A stretch of 64,000 bases of DNA, from the NCBI GenBank assembly GCA_024867545.1, contig JANFNE010000004.1, positions 1,798,001 through 1,862,000 on the forward strand, read 5' to 3'. The translations under genes were made by a program, and so were the position numbers. The stretch comes from Phytopythium helicoides (taxonomy: Eukaryota; Oomycota; Peronosporomycetes; Pythiales; Pythiaceae). Below the pieces are notes generated by a model that did not search any database, was not told the DNA's origin, and worked only from the letters and a program-made list of their open reading frames with translations. This document shows, one piece after another, positions 32,543-44,185 of this stretch; positions within the stretch are counted from its first letter, which is position 1; each line of letters starts with the position of its first letter.

Positions 32543-34435
32543 ATGCTGCTGAGCGAGTTCCTCGAGGCGCAGGAGGGCGTGGCGAGGCTGCTGGCGTCGT
32601 TCCTGGCGCCAAAGGAGCAGCTGCCGCTGCTCTCGCTGTGCCGGGGCGTCGTGCGCTCGTCTGTGCGCCGCGACTTCTTCTCGCGGACGATGTGGACGCT
32701 CCCGCCGACGCGCTGGCTGGCGCAGCAGGTGCTGCGCGACTTTTCCATGAAGAGCGAGGTCACGGGCGTCACGGTGGACCACGTCGAGTGGCAGCAGTAT
32801 CTGCTGGCCGAGTTCCCCAAGCTCAAGCGCGTGGAGTTGCGGATGCCACAGGGGAAGCTCGAGCTCGCAGAGCTGCAGTCTCAGCACTTCCCGGTTCAGC
32901 AGATTGTCGAGCTGGACCTTGCGGGAGCTCAGCTGGGCGATCTGGCACCGCTTGCTGCCTTTACAAACTTGGAGAAACTTGTGCTGCCCAGTGGTGTGGT
33001 TCCGTGGAACACACACGCGCTGGAGGGACTCAAGTCACTCAAGAGCCTCACAGTCGGAACGAATGGAATCTTCACGGACTACTCGTTCATCGGACAACTC
33101 GAGAACCTGACGGAGCTGGTGGTACGCCCCTGCCAGTTCGATCTGAAGATCATCAAGGGGCTCAAGAAACTTGAGATTCTAGATATTACCAGGTGCCTCA
33201 TCAGCGACATGGCGCCTCTGACGGAGGTCGCGTCGACGCTCAAGGTGCTGCGAGCAGGGAGGACGCAGTCGCTTTATTTCCGCCCAGACCGCGCTGCTCC
33301 GTTCTCGGACCTAGTGAACCTTCAAGAGCTCATTCTCGGTCACTCCCAGTTTCTCTACCGTGGGGATCTGACGGCTTTCGCACCGCTGACCAAACTGAAG
33401 CTTCTCGACGTCGCTGGGGTCCATATTGAGGACCTAACGCCGCTAGCCCAATTCACCGAGCTCGAGACCTTGGTCATTAAAGGATGTACCTCAGATTGGA
33501 GTTCACTGAGAAATTTGACCAAGCTCAAGACGCTGGATCAGCAGGCGAGGTATACCTCCGACGATAACGAAAACGCTGCTCGAGTTCTTGCGGACCTTCC
33601 GAATCTGACGACTCTCACTGCACCAGTCGCTCTGTCGCCTCGCCACCCGCTGCTCAAAGTCACGGACTTGACCCTTTCTGGCTCCCCCGGCAATGTGTTC
33701 AATCCAGATGATACCAAGGTGAGCCTACCGAAATGTTGCCCGAACGTCCAGAAGCTCGAACTCAGTCAGCGTCTCGACTTGAAGGCTCTGGGGATCAGCA
33801 AGCTCAAAAGGCTTCGTGCATTGAATTTGACGTGTCTTGACACCCCTGTCAGCAAGCGCAGTCGGTCTAGTGGACCGAGTGAATACGAGATCGACTACTC
33901 GCCAGTTGCTGACTTGCGCGGTCTGCAATTTCTCGCACTTTCGATTCGGTACAGAGCAAAGAGTTACAAGTTTCTATCAAAGCTGAAGGACTTGAACCAG
34001 TTAATCATCAGTAACCAGGCAATGACGGACTTGTCGCTACTCGCGGGGATGACAAATCTAGAGCACCTTGTCGCCATGGGGTCGCAGGTCAAAGACATCT
34101 CGACGTTGTCTAGCCTCCGAAAGCTGAAAGTAGTGATGCTCAACGGTACCAAGGTCGAGAACGTGTCTAGCTTGCGTGAGCTACCGTACTTGACAACTGT
34201 GCTGCTTCCACCGAGCGCTCGTTGCGAACAGCTCGCGTACGACTACAAGGTGGCACCGCCAAATATCCGGCTCCTTAACTTTCAGGGTCAGTGCCTCATT
34301 GACCGCGACGGGAGCGGAGGTCAATATCCGTCTCCAGCGATCCAGTCACTCTTTGATCAGCTCTCTCAAGAGACTCCCAGCGACCCCGACAACGAAGAAT
34401 CTCCGTTTAGGAAACGCGTTCGATATCACTTCTAG
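32543..34435 (+). CDS. LRR protein, family member C (intact reference copy)
   Basis: The only family member with an uninterrupted frame: 630 residues from the ATG at 32543 (MLLSEFLEAQEGVARLLASF). The N-terminal module (about residues 1-110) contains WTLPPTRWLAQQVLRDFSM and VEWQQYLLAEFPKLKRVEL. Leucine-rich repeats of about 22-24 residues then run to about residue 590, for example VHIEDLTPLAQFTELETLVI and QVKDISTLSSLRKLKVVML. The tail FRKRVRYHF keeps the family signature. No signal peptide, membrane span or catalytic motif. It is divergent from ARL6 with a 291-bp gap and opposite in orientation to the other copies. Intracellular ligand binding is inferred; the repeats are SDS22/internalin-like rather than plant- or NLR-type. 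Confidence 0.85.
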   Translation: MLLSEFLEAQEGVARLLASFLAPKEQLPLLSLCRGVVRSSVRRDFFSRTMWTLPPTRWLAQQVLRDFSMKSEVTGVTVDHVEWQQYLLAEFPKLKRVELRMPQGKLELAELQSQHFPVQQIVELDLAGAQLGDLAPLAAFTNLEKLVLPSGVVPWNTHALEGLKSLKSLTVGTNGIFTDYSFIGQLENLTELVVRPCQFDLKIIKGLKKLEILDITRCLISDMAPLTEVASTLKVLRAGRTQSLYFRPDRAAPFSDLVNLQELILGHSQFLYRGDLTAFAPLTKLKLLDVAGVHIEDLTPLAQFTELETLVIKGCTSDWSSLRNLTKLKTLDQQARYTSDDNENAARVLADLPNLTTLTAPVALSPRHPLLKVTDLTLSGSPGNVFNPDDTKVSLPKCCPNVQKLELSQRLDLKALGISKLKRLRALNLTCLDTPVSKRSRSSGPSEYEIDYSPVADLRGLQFLALSIRYRAKSYKFLSKLKDLNQLIISNQAMTDLSLLAGMTNLEHLVAMGSQVKDISTLSSLRKLKVVMLNGTKVENVSSLRELPYLTTVLLPPSARCEQLAYDYKVAPPNIRLLNFQGQCLIDRDGSGGQYPSPAIQSLFDQLSQETPSDPDNEESPFRKRVRYHF

Positions 34436-35147
34436 GTGTTAGCGTGCTAGATATCGGACAATGAATTACGAAGGCTTTAGCTTGGGCAGTTGTTTGCGAT
34501 GTGAAATAATGCACTCATCCACACATAAGCCGAAGCTTTAGCCCTAATTTCTCGGCTTCCTTTTAGCTTACAGCAATATTACTTCTTGCTCGACTCAGTT
34601 GAGCAATGCGCAGTTTGCACCGTCATTGAGTTTGGCGTCAAACACTCCTGTGGGTGTCACCGCCAATTCAGTGTCGCTCCTGTTGGCATCAGTTGAAATG
34701 GCAGCAAGTTGCTCGTCTTCGCGCAATGCTACCGAACAAGGAAAACTATCAGCTGAGTATTTTAGGTTCGTGGCTGGTGTTGCATGGTGCCCCAGTGGAC
34801 TCATTGTTGCAGCAGATAAAGTTCGTCGTTCTGCTTAGAGGGTCACGAGTGACGCACTCCACCAGTCAGGGCTCTTCTAACAAGTCTTTTGGGTTTGTGC
34901 GGCTTGTCGCGAAAGCTCTCTGAGTTGAACTTTTTGAAAAGTCGCCCGTTGCATTCGTGACACAACCCCGCGGCTGTCTGAGCGGATGGGTGGGGTGAGG
35001 CGTCGTCTCTGGGTTATGCTCGCCTTCCCACGCGTTTGTTGGGGTCGAGAGGTCTCCTTTGAATCTGAACGAGCGCGACTTGGAATTGATTTCAAAACGC
35101 CGTCTCAGTGAGTTGAGATTGGCCAAGACAAGTCACGCTTGCACGCC
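34436..35147. other. Intergenic region upstream of surface protein 1
   Basis: About 710 bp with no supported gene. Short frames here lack ATG starts. Confidence 0.35.
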
Positions 35148-38027
35148 ATGCATGCAGTCGCGGTGGCGTTGCTCGCGCTGAGCCAGGTAACCAGTAGCGT
35201 GGCTGACGTTCTGCTAGATCCCGGCACTGTGCAAGGTTTCATCACCTTCGAAGCTGTGAATTCGACCGATTATGCCGCGAACAACGCGCTTTTGGCACTC
35301 GATGGTTCTAGTGATCAGAAGATAGAGTGTAATGCTGGGCCATTATATGCCGTTGTACGCATGTCCTCGTGCTTTACCGCAAACGAGATGAAGAAGATTG
35401 ACACTTGGGTACAAACCAAGCTTGCAGTTGAGAGTGCAACCATGTATTCCGATGGGGAGACCATTGCTATCAACTATTACGCTGAGCTTGATTCGTCAGG
35501 GTGCGCCAATCCATCAGCGTGGGCAGACGTGACAAGTCCATATATGAAGACTACAGCTGATATGCCAAATGGTGCCTTACCATCGGCAGTGTTCTCGATT
35601 GCCAAGGGCGACACACTATTCCATACCACTTCTGCTCTCACGTTTCCCCTGAGAGTGAGTTCTTCGACAAGCTACAAACCTATTGCCGGTGAGAAGCTTT
35701 TTAACACAGTCAATGATCTTGTTGCCGGTGGAGTTGAAAGCAAGACTCGTCGGATTCCGTGCGCGTCGATCTCTGGTGTGGCGGTGCCCTATAACGACAA
35801 CACCGGAAAAGCCCAGTGCATGTGCAAATGCACAAACAGCTACAAACTCTCTGGAGGATTATGCGTCCTCAACGTTGTCAATCCACCGAGCTGTACTTGG
35901 AATTTTGGCAATGGAAAGTGTTTGTGGTCGAGTGCCGACAAATCTGTTATGTCTTTTATTGATTGCGGTGCTGACTTGTTGATCCCAAAAGATAATTATG
36001 TGAATGATGGCCGTATGAACAAGCACGACTATGACGCTATACTCAGCAAACCGATGATCAACATCACGATTGACAGCGCCACTTCAACAGCAACTCCATG
36101 GAAAAAGTACGTGAAAGAGCCCGAGATTACTCTCAGTAGCATCTCATTTCCGACGTTCAACGTTTACCACCCAACCATGACTGCATCAGATTATGGTCGT
36201 GAGGCATCATGTACTGGATGTGTTGCTGTCGTGGACAACTTTCTTCCCGATTTCATTAACCCGTACACGCAAGATGCCCTTCCAACGAAAGATCCTACAA
36301 ATCCCACATTGTTGTCACAAGAGAGTCTTCAAGCTGCCATGGTAGCTGAGGCTGCATTTATCGACGCATACACTGCCACAAACATCATCAACAATGCAGG
36401 CGACACGGGCCGAACTCTTGACATCAAAGAAGACACGATTGTAGACTTTTTTGAGTCTACAGAGAACAAGCTTGCGGACAGTGAGTACACTGCTTGTTTC
36501 AGTGACAGTATTGTCTCGCAAATGCTTTCAAAATCTTTGTTAGTTGCCCCAGATGCAGTGAGTGTTTCCAACGCGAAGCGTATGAGGTGCTGCTCCAGAA
36601 AGATAACACTTGTCGAGGCGTTCTATGACTATGCTTGTGGAGCAAACGAGACACCTGATAAGACGACACGCTCTGGAGGATCTATTTCGTTCAGTCATTG
36701 CATGTACATTGAGGCATCGACTCTGTTTACAGCATCTGCTGGCATCAAGTCTATCGAGGATAACCCAAGCACTATTCTAATGGCAGAGGAGACGTCTCAA
36801 CAAACAGCGGCCTCAACTGGCACTCGAGGATATGTTCACCGTACTAGTCCATGCGTAGGCGAGCTCACTGGTGAGAGTTGCGCATTATCGGAGACACTGA
36901 GTAACCTCTTTGAGCTCTCTGTCACTTGGAAAGATAACGCACCTGGTGGGGTTAACCACGGTTCTGGTAGTGCCGACAAATTTGTGTTCTGGCGCTACAA
37001 GGTTGGAGTAGCAGAGTGGGAATTGTGGACTACCACTGCTAAAGCTACGTTCGATGCATCAAATACTGCTGTTTACCTGGAGGCATGGACACAGTTCGGG
37101 AAAGTTGGCGATACTTTCAAGTTTGAATATGTGTTGCATGCGAAAAAAGAGACTGCAACTTGCTCCGAATTCTCAACCATGTGGAGCAAGCTGACAACGA
37201 ACAGCTTGACGCATGAGACGAGCTTTTGTGCCTATCCAGATAGTGACTTTGCACCTCTACTTTTTGACTTTTCTGGTAAAATTGAGACAACAAAAGCAGC
37301 TGGCAATCCGTCACTCAAAAGTGTAGAATGCAAGCTGAAGTTGGCAAATACTCGTGAGAAGCTGTCGGTGTCGGGGCCAGCAGCGATGTTCAGTCAGGCT
37401 GTTGTGCAACACCAGCCGATGACTAGATATTTCGGTATAGAGCTCGTAAACAGCCCGACTACCGAAGCTACTACGTATATGGAGATTCAATGTTCATTCT
37501 TGCATTCTTCTGGCGACGGGAACGGGTTTAGCAAGTCATGCAACAGAAGATTTGAAGTCAAGGATTGCTCGTCACCGGATATTTCTTCCACGCGGGATGT
37601 GTGCTCAAACGGCCAATGCACTGATGACGCACCAGGACCGGGCGAATCATGTGGCGGTAACATTTTCGTATACCTTGATGGTGGAAGTACCAAGATGAAA
37701 CAATCTGCTGTCCCTGCTTGCTGTGATTCATGCAGCACACCGCTCGCGTGCACTCCTATCTTGGATATCTCCGACATGGTTTCAGGGGATCTAATTAGTC
37801 GTTGTGAACCAAATCCAAATGCTGCTGGAAATGGAGGTGGTGTCATGCTGCTTGCTGAAGAAAAAATAGTGGGGAGTGTACTTTCCCCAGCTGTCAAAGC
37901 TTCGTTGATTGGCGCTAGCGCTCTTGCCGCTGTTATTGTTTTAGTGCTCGCTAAGAGCCGTGTTGTGGATACACAAGAAATCAAAACACTCGGGAGTGAG
38001 ACGCACTGCTACTCGCTACTCGGGTGA
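35148..38027 (+). CDS. Large secreted/type-I membrane protein of unknown function, paralogue 1
   Basis: Intact 959-residue protein that I do not recognise. The ATG at 35148 starts a signal peptide (MHAVAVALLALSQVTSSVA). The ectodomain is cysteine-rich, with a compact CMCKCTNSYKLSGGLCVLN block near 35820-35870 and CTGCVAVVDNF near 36210. An ADLLIPKDNYVND segment (35968) and CAYPDSDFAPLLFDFSGK (37229) are shared with the next gene. A single hydrophobic span at about 37890-37950 is followed by a short tail ending HCYSLLG. The layout indicates a plasma-membrane or vesicle protein with a tyrosine/dileucine-like sorting tail. Codon use is less GC-biased than in the housekeeping genes. Confidence 0.8.
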   Translation: MHAVAVALLALSQVTSSVADVLLDPGTVQGFITFEAVNSTDYAANNALLALDGSSDQKIECNAGPLYAVVRMSSCFTANEMKKIDTWVQTKLAVESATMYSDGETIAINYYAELDSSGCANPSAWADVTSPYMKTTADMPNGALPSAVFSIAKGDTLFHTTSALTFPLRVSSSTSYKPIAGEKLFNTVNDLVAGGVESKTRRIPCASISGVAVPYNDNTGKAQCMCKCTNSYKLSGGLCVLNVVNPPSCTWNFGNGKCLWSSADKSVMSFIDCGADLLIPKDNYVNDGRMNKHDYDAILSKPMINITIDSATSTATPWKKYVKEPEITLSSISFPTFNVYHPTMTASDYGREASCTGCVAVVDNFLPDFINPYTQDALPTKDPTNPTLLSQESLQAAMVAEAAFIDAYTATNIINNAGDTGRTLDIKEDTIVDFFESTENKLADSEYTACFSDSIVSQMLSKSLLVAPDAVSVSNAKRMRCCSRKITLVEAFYDYACGANETPDKTTRSGGSISFSHCMYIEASTLFTASAGIKSIEDNPSTILMAEETSQQTAASTGTRGYVHRTSPCVGELTGESCALSETLSNLFELSVTWKDNAPGGVNHGSGSADKFVFWRYKVGVAEWELWTTTAKATFDASNTAVYLEAWTQFGKVGDTFKFEYVLHAKKETATCSEFSTMWSKLTTNSLTHETSFCAYPDSDFAPLLFDFSGKIETTKAAGNPSLKSVECKLKLANTREKLSVSGPAAMFSQAVVQHQPMTRYFGIELVNSPTTEATTYMEIQCSFLHSSGDGNGFSKSCNRRFEVKDCSSPDISSTRDVCSNGQCTDDAPGPGESCGGNIFVYLDGGSTKMKQSAVPACCDSCSTPLACTPILDISDMVSGDLISRCEPNPNAAGNGGGVMLLAEEKIVGSVLSPAVKASLIGASALAAVIVLVLAKSRVVDTQEIKTLGSETHCYSLLG

Positions 38028-39213
38028 GCGCTGTGCCCAGCAGCGCTCAAATGGTACGAAGAGCATCACCCATTGGTATGGAATTGCATTTGCGTGTTTC
38101 ATGATATCACACAGCATACTTCTTTAGATTGCCTTCTTTCTCCATCGACCTTAGCCTGTACAAACAAGTCTCTACTATGCAAATGACGATCATATCTTCT
38201 GTCAATTACTTGGACCTTTCAGAGCGGATAATGAACACCGACTGAAACCAAAAGTCGTGCTCCTTGATATGGGAAAATGTACATTCGTTCTCGGCTCAAA
38301 TGGAACCATCTTCCAGTAGTCAACACGGCGCTTCCATAGCGTCGCTGATGTTCAGCTCACGAAACCAACAGCAAATTTGTTGGCCCAACTGCATTTCTTA
38401 TGCAGATCCTCGCTCTTGTCGTAAAAGTTTCCCCTGCCCCAAGGGGTATAACTGTTACTCGTTTCGCGCGTGCGTCGCCGCCTAGTGAGACTCATGTGAA
38501 ACCCTTCCTCTCCCGAAAGGATCGAAGTGCTAGCTACTTGTTCATCTTAACGAAAGCATTGGCGTGTTCTTCAGCAGTTTGCCGAAGCTAACCAACACCA
38601 AGCAGAAACCCTATTGGTGTATGCGTACTTGCGAGCTCGCCTGATCCTAATACCAAGAACTTTTTTTTATGTAAGCCTCAAGCCGCAATGACCTTTTGCT
38701 CTAGACTCTACAGCCAGCACACTTTCGATTGAAAAGTAGCCGTCTCTCAGCCATGGAGGCCGACGCTTCCAAAGCGTCTGCCGACCTGCCGCCATGAACT
38801 CCGTCACATACGGAGTTCAATTTGAAGATTCAGCCGCTTGTTTCGAAACGCCAACTTTTGAACTTTCTTGCATCTAGGACCTCATATAGTTTAGCTCGAG
38901 CCTTAACCTACAGGCAGGCTTCCGCCGTTGGTGCAACAGGGAAACTCCCGCCTACTGGGCACAGACCTTTCGCATCCGTCGCCTTGTTGGCGAGAGTCTG
39001 GTCGCTGGCGAGTCGTTGCAATGCAAGTTAGCCATCGAAGGCTTCACTGCAGGCGGCACCACGAGATGGCTGCGCCTGTTCACAACCAAGAAGCAAGCTC
39101 GCTAGGAATCGATCGGTGGCTGCCAGCCTCAGTCTCACTTCACGATTTGACTCGGCCAGAGCGCAACAACAACGATCCAGGTTCAATCGACTCGCCAGGG
39201 ATTGTGAAGAATA
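38028..39213. other. Intergenic region with two adjacent hairpins
   Basis: About 1.2 kb between the paralogues, no supported gene. Two perfect hairpins sit close together: GACGCTT/AAGCGTC at 38762-38778, and TGAACTCCGT/ACGGAGTTCA at 38795-38819 (10-bp arms, loop CACAT). The left arm of the second shares ATGAACTCCGT with the hairpin at 17499. Confidence 0.5.
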
Positions 39214-42038
39214 ATGAGGGCTGTTGCTGCGTTGGTCGCTTTGATCCACACGTCCTCGGCGGTGACACAAGCCGCGAACCAGACGGTTTTCCAAAACGGG
39301 ATCTCCTTTGAGGCATTGGGTAGCCCCGCGAGCTCGGAGCAGCATGTGATGCTGGCTCTGGACAACGCGGCACCGGACACTTGCAATGCTGGTCCGCTGA
39401 ATGTCTTAGTGCGCATTTCCGACTGTTTCTCGGTTGGCGAAGCGAAAACTCTCGATACGTGGGTGAAGAGCCACCTGGCGGCTGAGAGCTCCAAGCTCTT
39501 CTCGAGTGGCCAGCCCATCAGCTTCGTCTACAGTGCCGAGCTTGAAGACGATGCCGGCTGTACGGCCACCTTGACATGGGCAGATGTTAAGGACACGACA
39601 ACGTTCATGTCTGCTCCCCAAGGTGCTGTCGTTCCTGACGCAGTCATCACGATCAGCAAGGATGCCGGCACACTCGCCGATCCGGCTCCTGCTCCTTCGA
39701 GCCACTTCAAGTTCCGTGTGGGTGGCACTGCTGCCGCTGGTGAAACACACTTTGACACGATTGAGGCACTCGAATCGAGCGATGCAGAGACCAACATCTA
39801 CACCATTCCGTGTACCTCCGTTCCAGGCTCCGTTGCGGTGCCATACACAAGCGCGGACGGTAAGGCGCAGTGTGTTTGCAAGTGCCCAAGCGGAACTGCG
39901 CTGCAAAATGGCCACTGTGCCTTGAAGGCAGCCGCTCCAACTTGTACGTGGGAGCTCGGTCATGCGGACATACGTGCTCGTGGGCATCGGCAGACGCGAC
40001 AAAAACGCTTGTGGGTGGCTGCGGAGCGGACGTCCTGATTCCGAAGGACAACTACGTCAATGACCACCGAAAGAACAAGAACGACAATGGCGCCAACACC
40101 CCACCGAATGCTGCACCGAAGATCGAGATCACAGGCGGACCCACGACCAAATCATTTGCATGGAACGATTACGTGCAAAGCCCTGAGAACTCGCTGAACT
40201 CGATCGTCTTCACGGATTTCGGCGTGTATCAGCTGGCCATGACGGCGTCCGACTACGGTCTCAGTGCCACTTGCTCTGGTTGCCTCGCTGTGGTGGATGA
40301 TTTTACACCGGAGTTCGCGACCAAGTTCAACCAAGACACAGCGACCGTCAGTGATTCCACGACTGATCCCACGATTCTCGACGCTGAAACATTGGGTAAA
40401 GCCATCACTGAGGAGGGGAACTACGTGACTGCATCGCAGCAGAGCAACTTCGTGAACAATGCCGCCAATCCTGTCCAATCGACGGAGGTTACCACGGTTG
40501 CAACCATTGTGGGTTCTCATCCGACGACCTCAACCAGTGGTCCTTGCTTCGATACGAACTTCATCAAGCACCTTCTCGACGATACTGCGGCGAAAACGAA
40601 ACCCACAGACTTCGCGTCTCTCAAGTGCCAACGCTCGTGCACAAGAACTCTGACACTCCATGAATCCCACAAGGCCTACTCGTGCCCTGATGGTGTAGAC
40701 CCTGCCGCTACGACCCGCGATGGCGATAGTCAAACGTTCAGCCATTTCGTGAGCGTGGGTTCTTCGGCAATTGTTACATCAACCGTCAGCGTTTCCGGCG
40801 ACGCAGATGGTATGTCTAGAGATGTGCTCGATGCGATCGCCGGAGCTACTTTCACGCCAGGGACGAATACTATTGACCGCGTTTGCCCCAACGACGCATG
40901 TACAACGACGGAGACGCTGAGTGATCTGTTTACTCTCTCAACCGTCTGGGCAAATAACATTCCTGGGAATCCGACCTTGACTGCGTACAACCCGGAAGAC
41001 TACGTTTTCTGGCGTTACCAGGTCGAGGGCACTGATGTATGGAACGACTGGGACTCACAGGCGACGATCACCTTTTCATCTACGAACACCAAAGTTTGGA
41101 TTCAAGCGTTCACGAACTGTGGGCAAGCAACTAACGTGATTGAATTTGAGTACGTGCTGCACGAAGTAAACGAAATCGCGACGTGCAACCAGTTCTCGAG
41201 CATGTGGCAGCAGGTGTCGACCAATCCGCTGGCGCATCCGACCGGCTATTGCGCGTACCCTGGCAGTGACTTTGTGCCGTTGTTCTTCGAGTTCTCGGGC
41301 AAGATGGCTACTGGAGCTGGCGTCAACCCGAAGTTCACTGGCTTGTACTGCACGATCAAGCTCGCCGATACCCAAGCCAATCTCGATGCGGCTACCGGAG
41401 TGCCCTTGATCGATGTCGCACAAGCTACGGATGGCCAGCCTATCGTCAACTACTTCGGTGTGGAGCTTATCAACAGCCCGACGACGGAAGCTGCGACTTT
41501 GGCGTATCTTGAGTGCAACTTCAAGTACCAGGTGGTCGGCAACCCAGATACGCTGGAGAAGTCTTGCACCAAGTCTTTGAATCTCGTGGACTGCTCCACC
41601 CCAGAGCTCGACACCGCGCTTGATGTGTGTGAGGAAGACAAGTGCAAGGGAACTACTGGCCAGCCGGGACCTGGTGAATCATGCTCCGGAAATGTGTTTA
41701 AGTACAGCGGCGCACTGACGGCCCCGAAGCATGCAGATCCGCTGACTTGCTGCGCCGACTGCAGTGCGACGGTGACGCTCGGCTGCACGCCGATCGTGGA
41801 TATCCCTGGCGTGACTATCGGTCGCTGCGAGCCAACGGCGCAGGGTGGAGCTGCAGCTGTAATGATGCTCGCGGATGCTGAAGAAGACGAAACCGAGGCT
41901 TCGTCGCCTGTCAGTGCTGTGTTGGTCGGAGCAAGTGCGCTCGTGGCTCTTGTCGCCCTCGTGGCCGTCAAGCGCCGCGGAACGGCGACGCAGGTCAAAA
42001 CCGCCGACAACGACGCGTACTACCCGTTGCTGGAGTAA
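39214..42038 (+). CDS. Large secreted/type-I membrane protein of unknown function, paralogue 2
   Basis: About 941 residues, colinear with the preceding gene: signal peptide (MRAVAALVALIHTSSAVTQA), the CVCKCPSGTALQNGHCALK cysteine block, ADVLIPKDNYVND, CSGCLAVVDDFTPEF, CAYPGSDFVPLFFEFSGK, a hydrophobic span near 41920-41965 and a tail ending AYYPLLE. The tail contains tyrosine and dileucine features, as in paralogue 1. One missing base near 39963 shifts the frame inside the conserved region (after CTWELGH). Base composition is clearly more GC-rich than paralogue 1, although the proteins are alike, so the duplication is not recent. Function unknown; adhesion or receptor roles are possible but unsupported. 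Confidence 0.78.
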
Positions 42039-42490
42039 TGGCTGGGTGTCCGAGGTGTTGTGTTGTCTGCTTGCATTTTCCGAACCCGCTTTCGTAGGCT
42101 CTCTGCATCGCTCGCTCGGTGCTACCCGACGGAGACTGCTGCTGTGAACAGTGCAGATAGCCGATAAAGCGAAAATACATTTCCATCATGCATTGAGGCT
42201 TAGTCGATGGCTTGCACTGTTTCACTTGGTGCTTCGCACGGCACGCTTGAGTTTGTCCGGATTTGTTGTATACTTCAGTGTTGTATTGTTGCTCAACTTG
42301 CTGTTGAAAAAGGCGCGAGGGATCACGCACCATCGTGAACTCAACACGGATTTTGTGTTTCCTGTCATGCTTTATTGCTCAAATACACTCTTCCTTCCTA
42401 TTGAAAGCGCCTCTGTCGACACTTTCACCACGACGCTCGCGCCGTCTTCCCACACATACACTACACTCCCGTTCATGGCTGCCCATTTGT
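42039..42490. other. Convergent 3' region between surface protein 2 and PEPCK
   Basis: About 450 bp, no supported gene. Both neighbouring genes end into it. Confidence 0.35.
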
Positions 42491-44185
42491 CTACAGCTTG
42501 GGGCCGAACGATGAGTAGTCGGTGTGGTCGGCCGACACGTACTTGGAGAAGTTCTTCTGGAACATGCTAGCGAGCTTCTTGGCCGTGACGTCGTACGCCG
42601 CCTTGTCGGACCAAGCCTCACGCGGGTTCAGCACCTTGGGGGAGATGCTGCCAAGCGCCGTCGGCACCTCGAAACCAAAGAGCGGGTCCGCCGCAAACTT
42701 GGCGTCCTTGATCGAGCCGTCGAGGATCGCGTCAATGCACGCACGCGTGTCCTTGATGCTCATGCGCTTGCCCACGCCGTAACCGCCGCCAGTCCAGCCC
42801 GTGTTGACGAGGTACACAGACGTCTTGTGCTTCTGCAGCTTCTTCTGCAGCAGATCGGCGTACTTGGTCGGGTGCAGCGGCAGGAACGCGGCGCCGAAGC
42901 ACGCCGAGAAGGTAGCCGTGGGCTCGGTCACGCCGCGCTCCGTGCCCGCGACCTTGGCCGTGTAGCCCGAGAGGAAGTGGTACATGGCCTGGCCGTCGCT
43001 CAGCTTGGACACAGGCGGCAGCACGCCGTACGCGTCGCACGTGAGGAACACAATGTTGGACGGGTGGCCGCCGCTCGACGTGGGCTCGAAGTTCGGGATG
43101 TGGTAGATCGGGTACGACACGCGGCCGTTCTCGGTCTTGGACGTGTTGTAGTAGTCGGGCTCCTTGGTCTCCGGGTGCACCCACGTGTTCTCGAGCAGCG
43201 CGTCGCGCTTGATAGCGCGGAAAATGTCGGGCTCGTTCTCCTCGCTGAGGTTAATGGTCTTGGCGTAGCAGCCGCCCTCAAAGTTGAAGATGCCATCGTC
43301 ATCCCATCCGTGCTCGTCGTCGCCGATGAGGAAGCGGTGCGGGTCGGCCGAGAGCGTGGTCTTGCCCGTGCCCGAAAGGCCGAAGAAGAGCGCCGTGTCG
43401 CCGTTCTTGCCCTTGTTGGCCGAGCAGTGCATGGCCATGATGCCCTCGAGCGGGAGCCAGTAGTTCATCATGCTGAAGATGCCCTTCTTCATCTCTCCGC
43501 CGTACCAGGTGCCACCGATGATGGCGACGTTCTCCTCGATGTTGAATCCAACGAAGACCTCCGAGTTGAGTCCGTGCTTCTTGTAGTCCTGGTTGGTGAC
43601 CTTGCAAGCGTTGACGATGGTAAAGTCGGGCTCGAAGTTCTCAATTTCGTCCTTGGACGTAGGTCGCAGGAACATGTTGGTGACAAAGTGGTGCTGCCAG
43701 GCGAGCTCGGTGACGAAGCGGACCTTCTTGCGCGAGGCCGGGTTGGCTCCGCAGTATCCGTCAAAGACGTAGACCTTGTCTGCCTTTCCGTAGTGCTTCT
43801 TGACGGTCTCCTGGAGCTGCTCAAAGACCTCGCGCTTCATGGGCTGGTTGATGTCCCCCCACCAAATGTTCTTGTTGGACGGCGCCTGGTCGACAAAGTA
43901 CTTGTCCTTGGGCGAGCGGCCCGTGAACTTGCCCGTGTCGATCGTGTACGTCCCGTTCTTGACGAACTGGCCCTCGCCGTTGGCCTCCTCGTGGGCCGCG
44001 ATCTCGTCGTAGCTCAGGTTGCGGAACACCTTGGTGTTGGCGCCCGTCACGCCCAGCTTGTCGATGCCGAGCGCCTGCGCCGCGGCGCTCATGAAGCGCG
44101 GGCGCGCGCCAGCGAGCGCCGTCCATCCGGCGGCCGCGGCGCCGCGCTGCACGCGCAGACTGGCGCGGAGGGAGGCCGAGAGCAT
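42491..44185 (-). CDS. PCK1: Phosphoenolpyruvate carboxykinase (ATP), probably mitochondrial
   Basis: ATP-dependent PEPCK of 564 residues converting oxaloacetate and ATP to phosphoenolpyruvate, CO2 and ADP at the start of gluconeogenesis. Motifs: [32 protein letters not shown]-loop [14 protein letters not shown], metal-binding [19 protein letters not shown] and the adenine-binding [19 protein letters not shown]. These mark the ATP-type rather than the GTP-type enzyme. The first 33 residues are rich in Arg, Ala and Ser without acids ([19 protein letters not shown]), which suggests a mitochondrial transit peptide. The single-exon frame is intact and strongly codon-biased, in line with high expression. 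Confidence 0.97.
   Translation of the reverse strand: MLSASLRASLRVQRGAAAAGWTALAGARPRFMSAAAQALGIDKLGVTGANTKVFRNLSYDEIAAHEEANGEGQFVKNGTYTIDTGKFTGRSPKDKYFVDQAPSNKNIWWGDINQPMKREVFEQLQETVKKHYGKADKVYVFDGYCGANPASRKKVRFVTELAWQHHFVTNMFLRPTSKDEIENFEPDFTIVNACKVTNQDYKKHGLNSEVFVGFNIEENVAIIGGTWYGGEMKKGIFSMMNYWLPLEGIMAMHCSANKGKNGDTALFFGLSGTGKTTLSADPHRFLIGDDEHGWDDDGIFNFEGGCYAKTINLSEENEPDIFRAIKRDALLENTWVHPETKEPDYYNTSKTENGRVSYPIYHIPNFEPTSSGGHPSNIVFLTCDAYGVLPPVSKLSDGQAMYHFLSGYTAKVAGTERGVTEPTATFSACFGAAFLPLHPTKYADLLQKKLQKHKTSVYLVNTGWTGGGYGVGKRMSIKDTRACIDAILDGSIKDAKFAADPLFGFEVPTALGSISPKVLNPREAWSDKAAYDVTAKKLASMFQKNFSKYVSADHTDYSSFGPKL

Noticed and set aside
32543..34435. LRR genes as NLR or receptor-kinase immune receptors
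   Set aside because: No NB-ARC/NACHT, kinase, TIR, signal peptide or membrane span is visible; only the LRR region and the N-terminal module are present.
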